DNA of 64,000 nucleotides from Blastococcus sp. URHD0036 (GTDB lineage: Bacteria; Actinomycetota; Actinomycetes; Mycobacteriales; Geodermatophilaceae). A program made the translations under genes and the position numbers. Positions 63,875 to 64,000 of this stretch are shown here, in pieces (within the stretch, counting starts at the first letter, position 1; each line of letters starts with the position of its first letter). The DNA is taken from NCBI RefSeq assembly GCF_000701365.1, contig NZ_JNIK01000011.1, positions 124,001-188,000 on the forward strand, given 5' to 3'. Under the pieces are notes generated by a model. It did no database searches. It saw only the letters and a list, made by a program, of their open reading frames with translations, and was not told the origin of the DNA.

Positions 63875-64000
63875 GTGTCCGACTCCCCGCCCCCCGGTCC
63901 GCGCCGCGGCGTGCTCCGCCGCAGGTCGGCGCGTGCGGTGAGCCCGACCCCGGACACCGCGCCCGTGCAGCGCCCGCGCGCGGCCACGCGCCCTCTGCCG
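63875..64000 (+). CDS. N terminus of a gene cut by the right edge (possibly an MFS transporter)
   Basis: The frame from GTG 63875 is open to the end of the window (42 codons, MSDSPPPGPRRGVLRRRSARAV...). The visible part is Pro/Arg-rich and shows no domain. In M. tuberculosis the gene adjacent to DUF3027 is the MFS protein Rv0876c, so a transporter is possible by context only. Confidence 0.55.
   Translation, partial: MSDSPPPGPRRGVLRRRSARAVSPTPDTAPVQRPRAATRPLP

Overview
The window is chromosomal DNA from a very GC-rich actinobacterium. Markers are SepH, DUF2530, DUF3027 and DUF3040 proteins, F420/LLM oxidoreductases, UdgX, an actinobacterial citrate synthase 2 and many GTG starts. The mix of UV and oxidative DNA repair genes and the overall gene style fit Geodermatophilaceae (Geodermatophilus, Blastococcus, Modestobacter), but that family call is inference. 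No insertion sequence, prophage, integrase, rRNA or CRISPR array was seen. Genes are densely packed, with many 4-base start/stop overlaps.

Layout. 1-2270 is a conserved core block (moeA partial, galU, 5-FCL); its usual partners fmdB and mscL lie at 13906-15445. Between them sits an accessory block: a MatC-type carrier, CoA-transferase and fused carboxyltransferase operon (2314-6313), an ATPase, LLM and GMC oxidoreductases with a MarR regulator, a DksA-type zinc-finger protein, a DUF3040 protein and a PucR regulator. 15442-24632 holds a YbaK-type deacylase, VOC and hotdog proteins, a Pyr_excise fusion, a sirtuin pair, tRNA-Arg(CCU), two tandem CNNM proteins, CsbD and an esterase. 24712-28796 holds a membrane GGDEF-EAL protein followed by an unusual pair, a SpeD (AdoMet decarboxylase)-like protein and a LuxI-like acyltransferase, then a small GNAT. 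28938-31110 is a photolyase-Nei repair pair. 31184-44664 is metabolic and transport (acetyltransferase, FprA, IMPase-like, PEP carboxylase, SMP-30, TPR protein, F420 oxidoreductase, NatAB-like ABC exporter, UdgX, MFS). 44661-52143 and 60557-64000 carry genes whose order recalls the M. tuberculosis Rv0876c-Rv0889c neighbourhood (pdxH, citA, serC, sepH, SpoU methyltransferase, MarR, DUF2530, DUF3027). 52194-60560 is an interspersed set with a TetR-controlled ABC exporter, thioesterase, aldo/keto reductase, ThpR and an MFS pump.

Most notable: the SpeD-like/LuxI-like pair, which could make an acylated amine or a signal; two copies of a roughly 90-bp non-coding repeat whose terminal hairpin shows a compensatory base-pair change; two genes that appear to start at CTG inside CTGA overlaps; a possible malonate or dicarboxylate activation operon; and a recurring promoter architecture consistent with leaderless transcripts.
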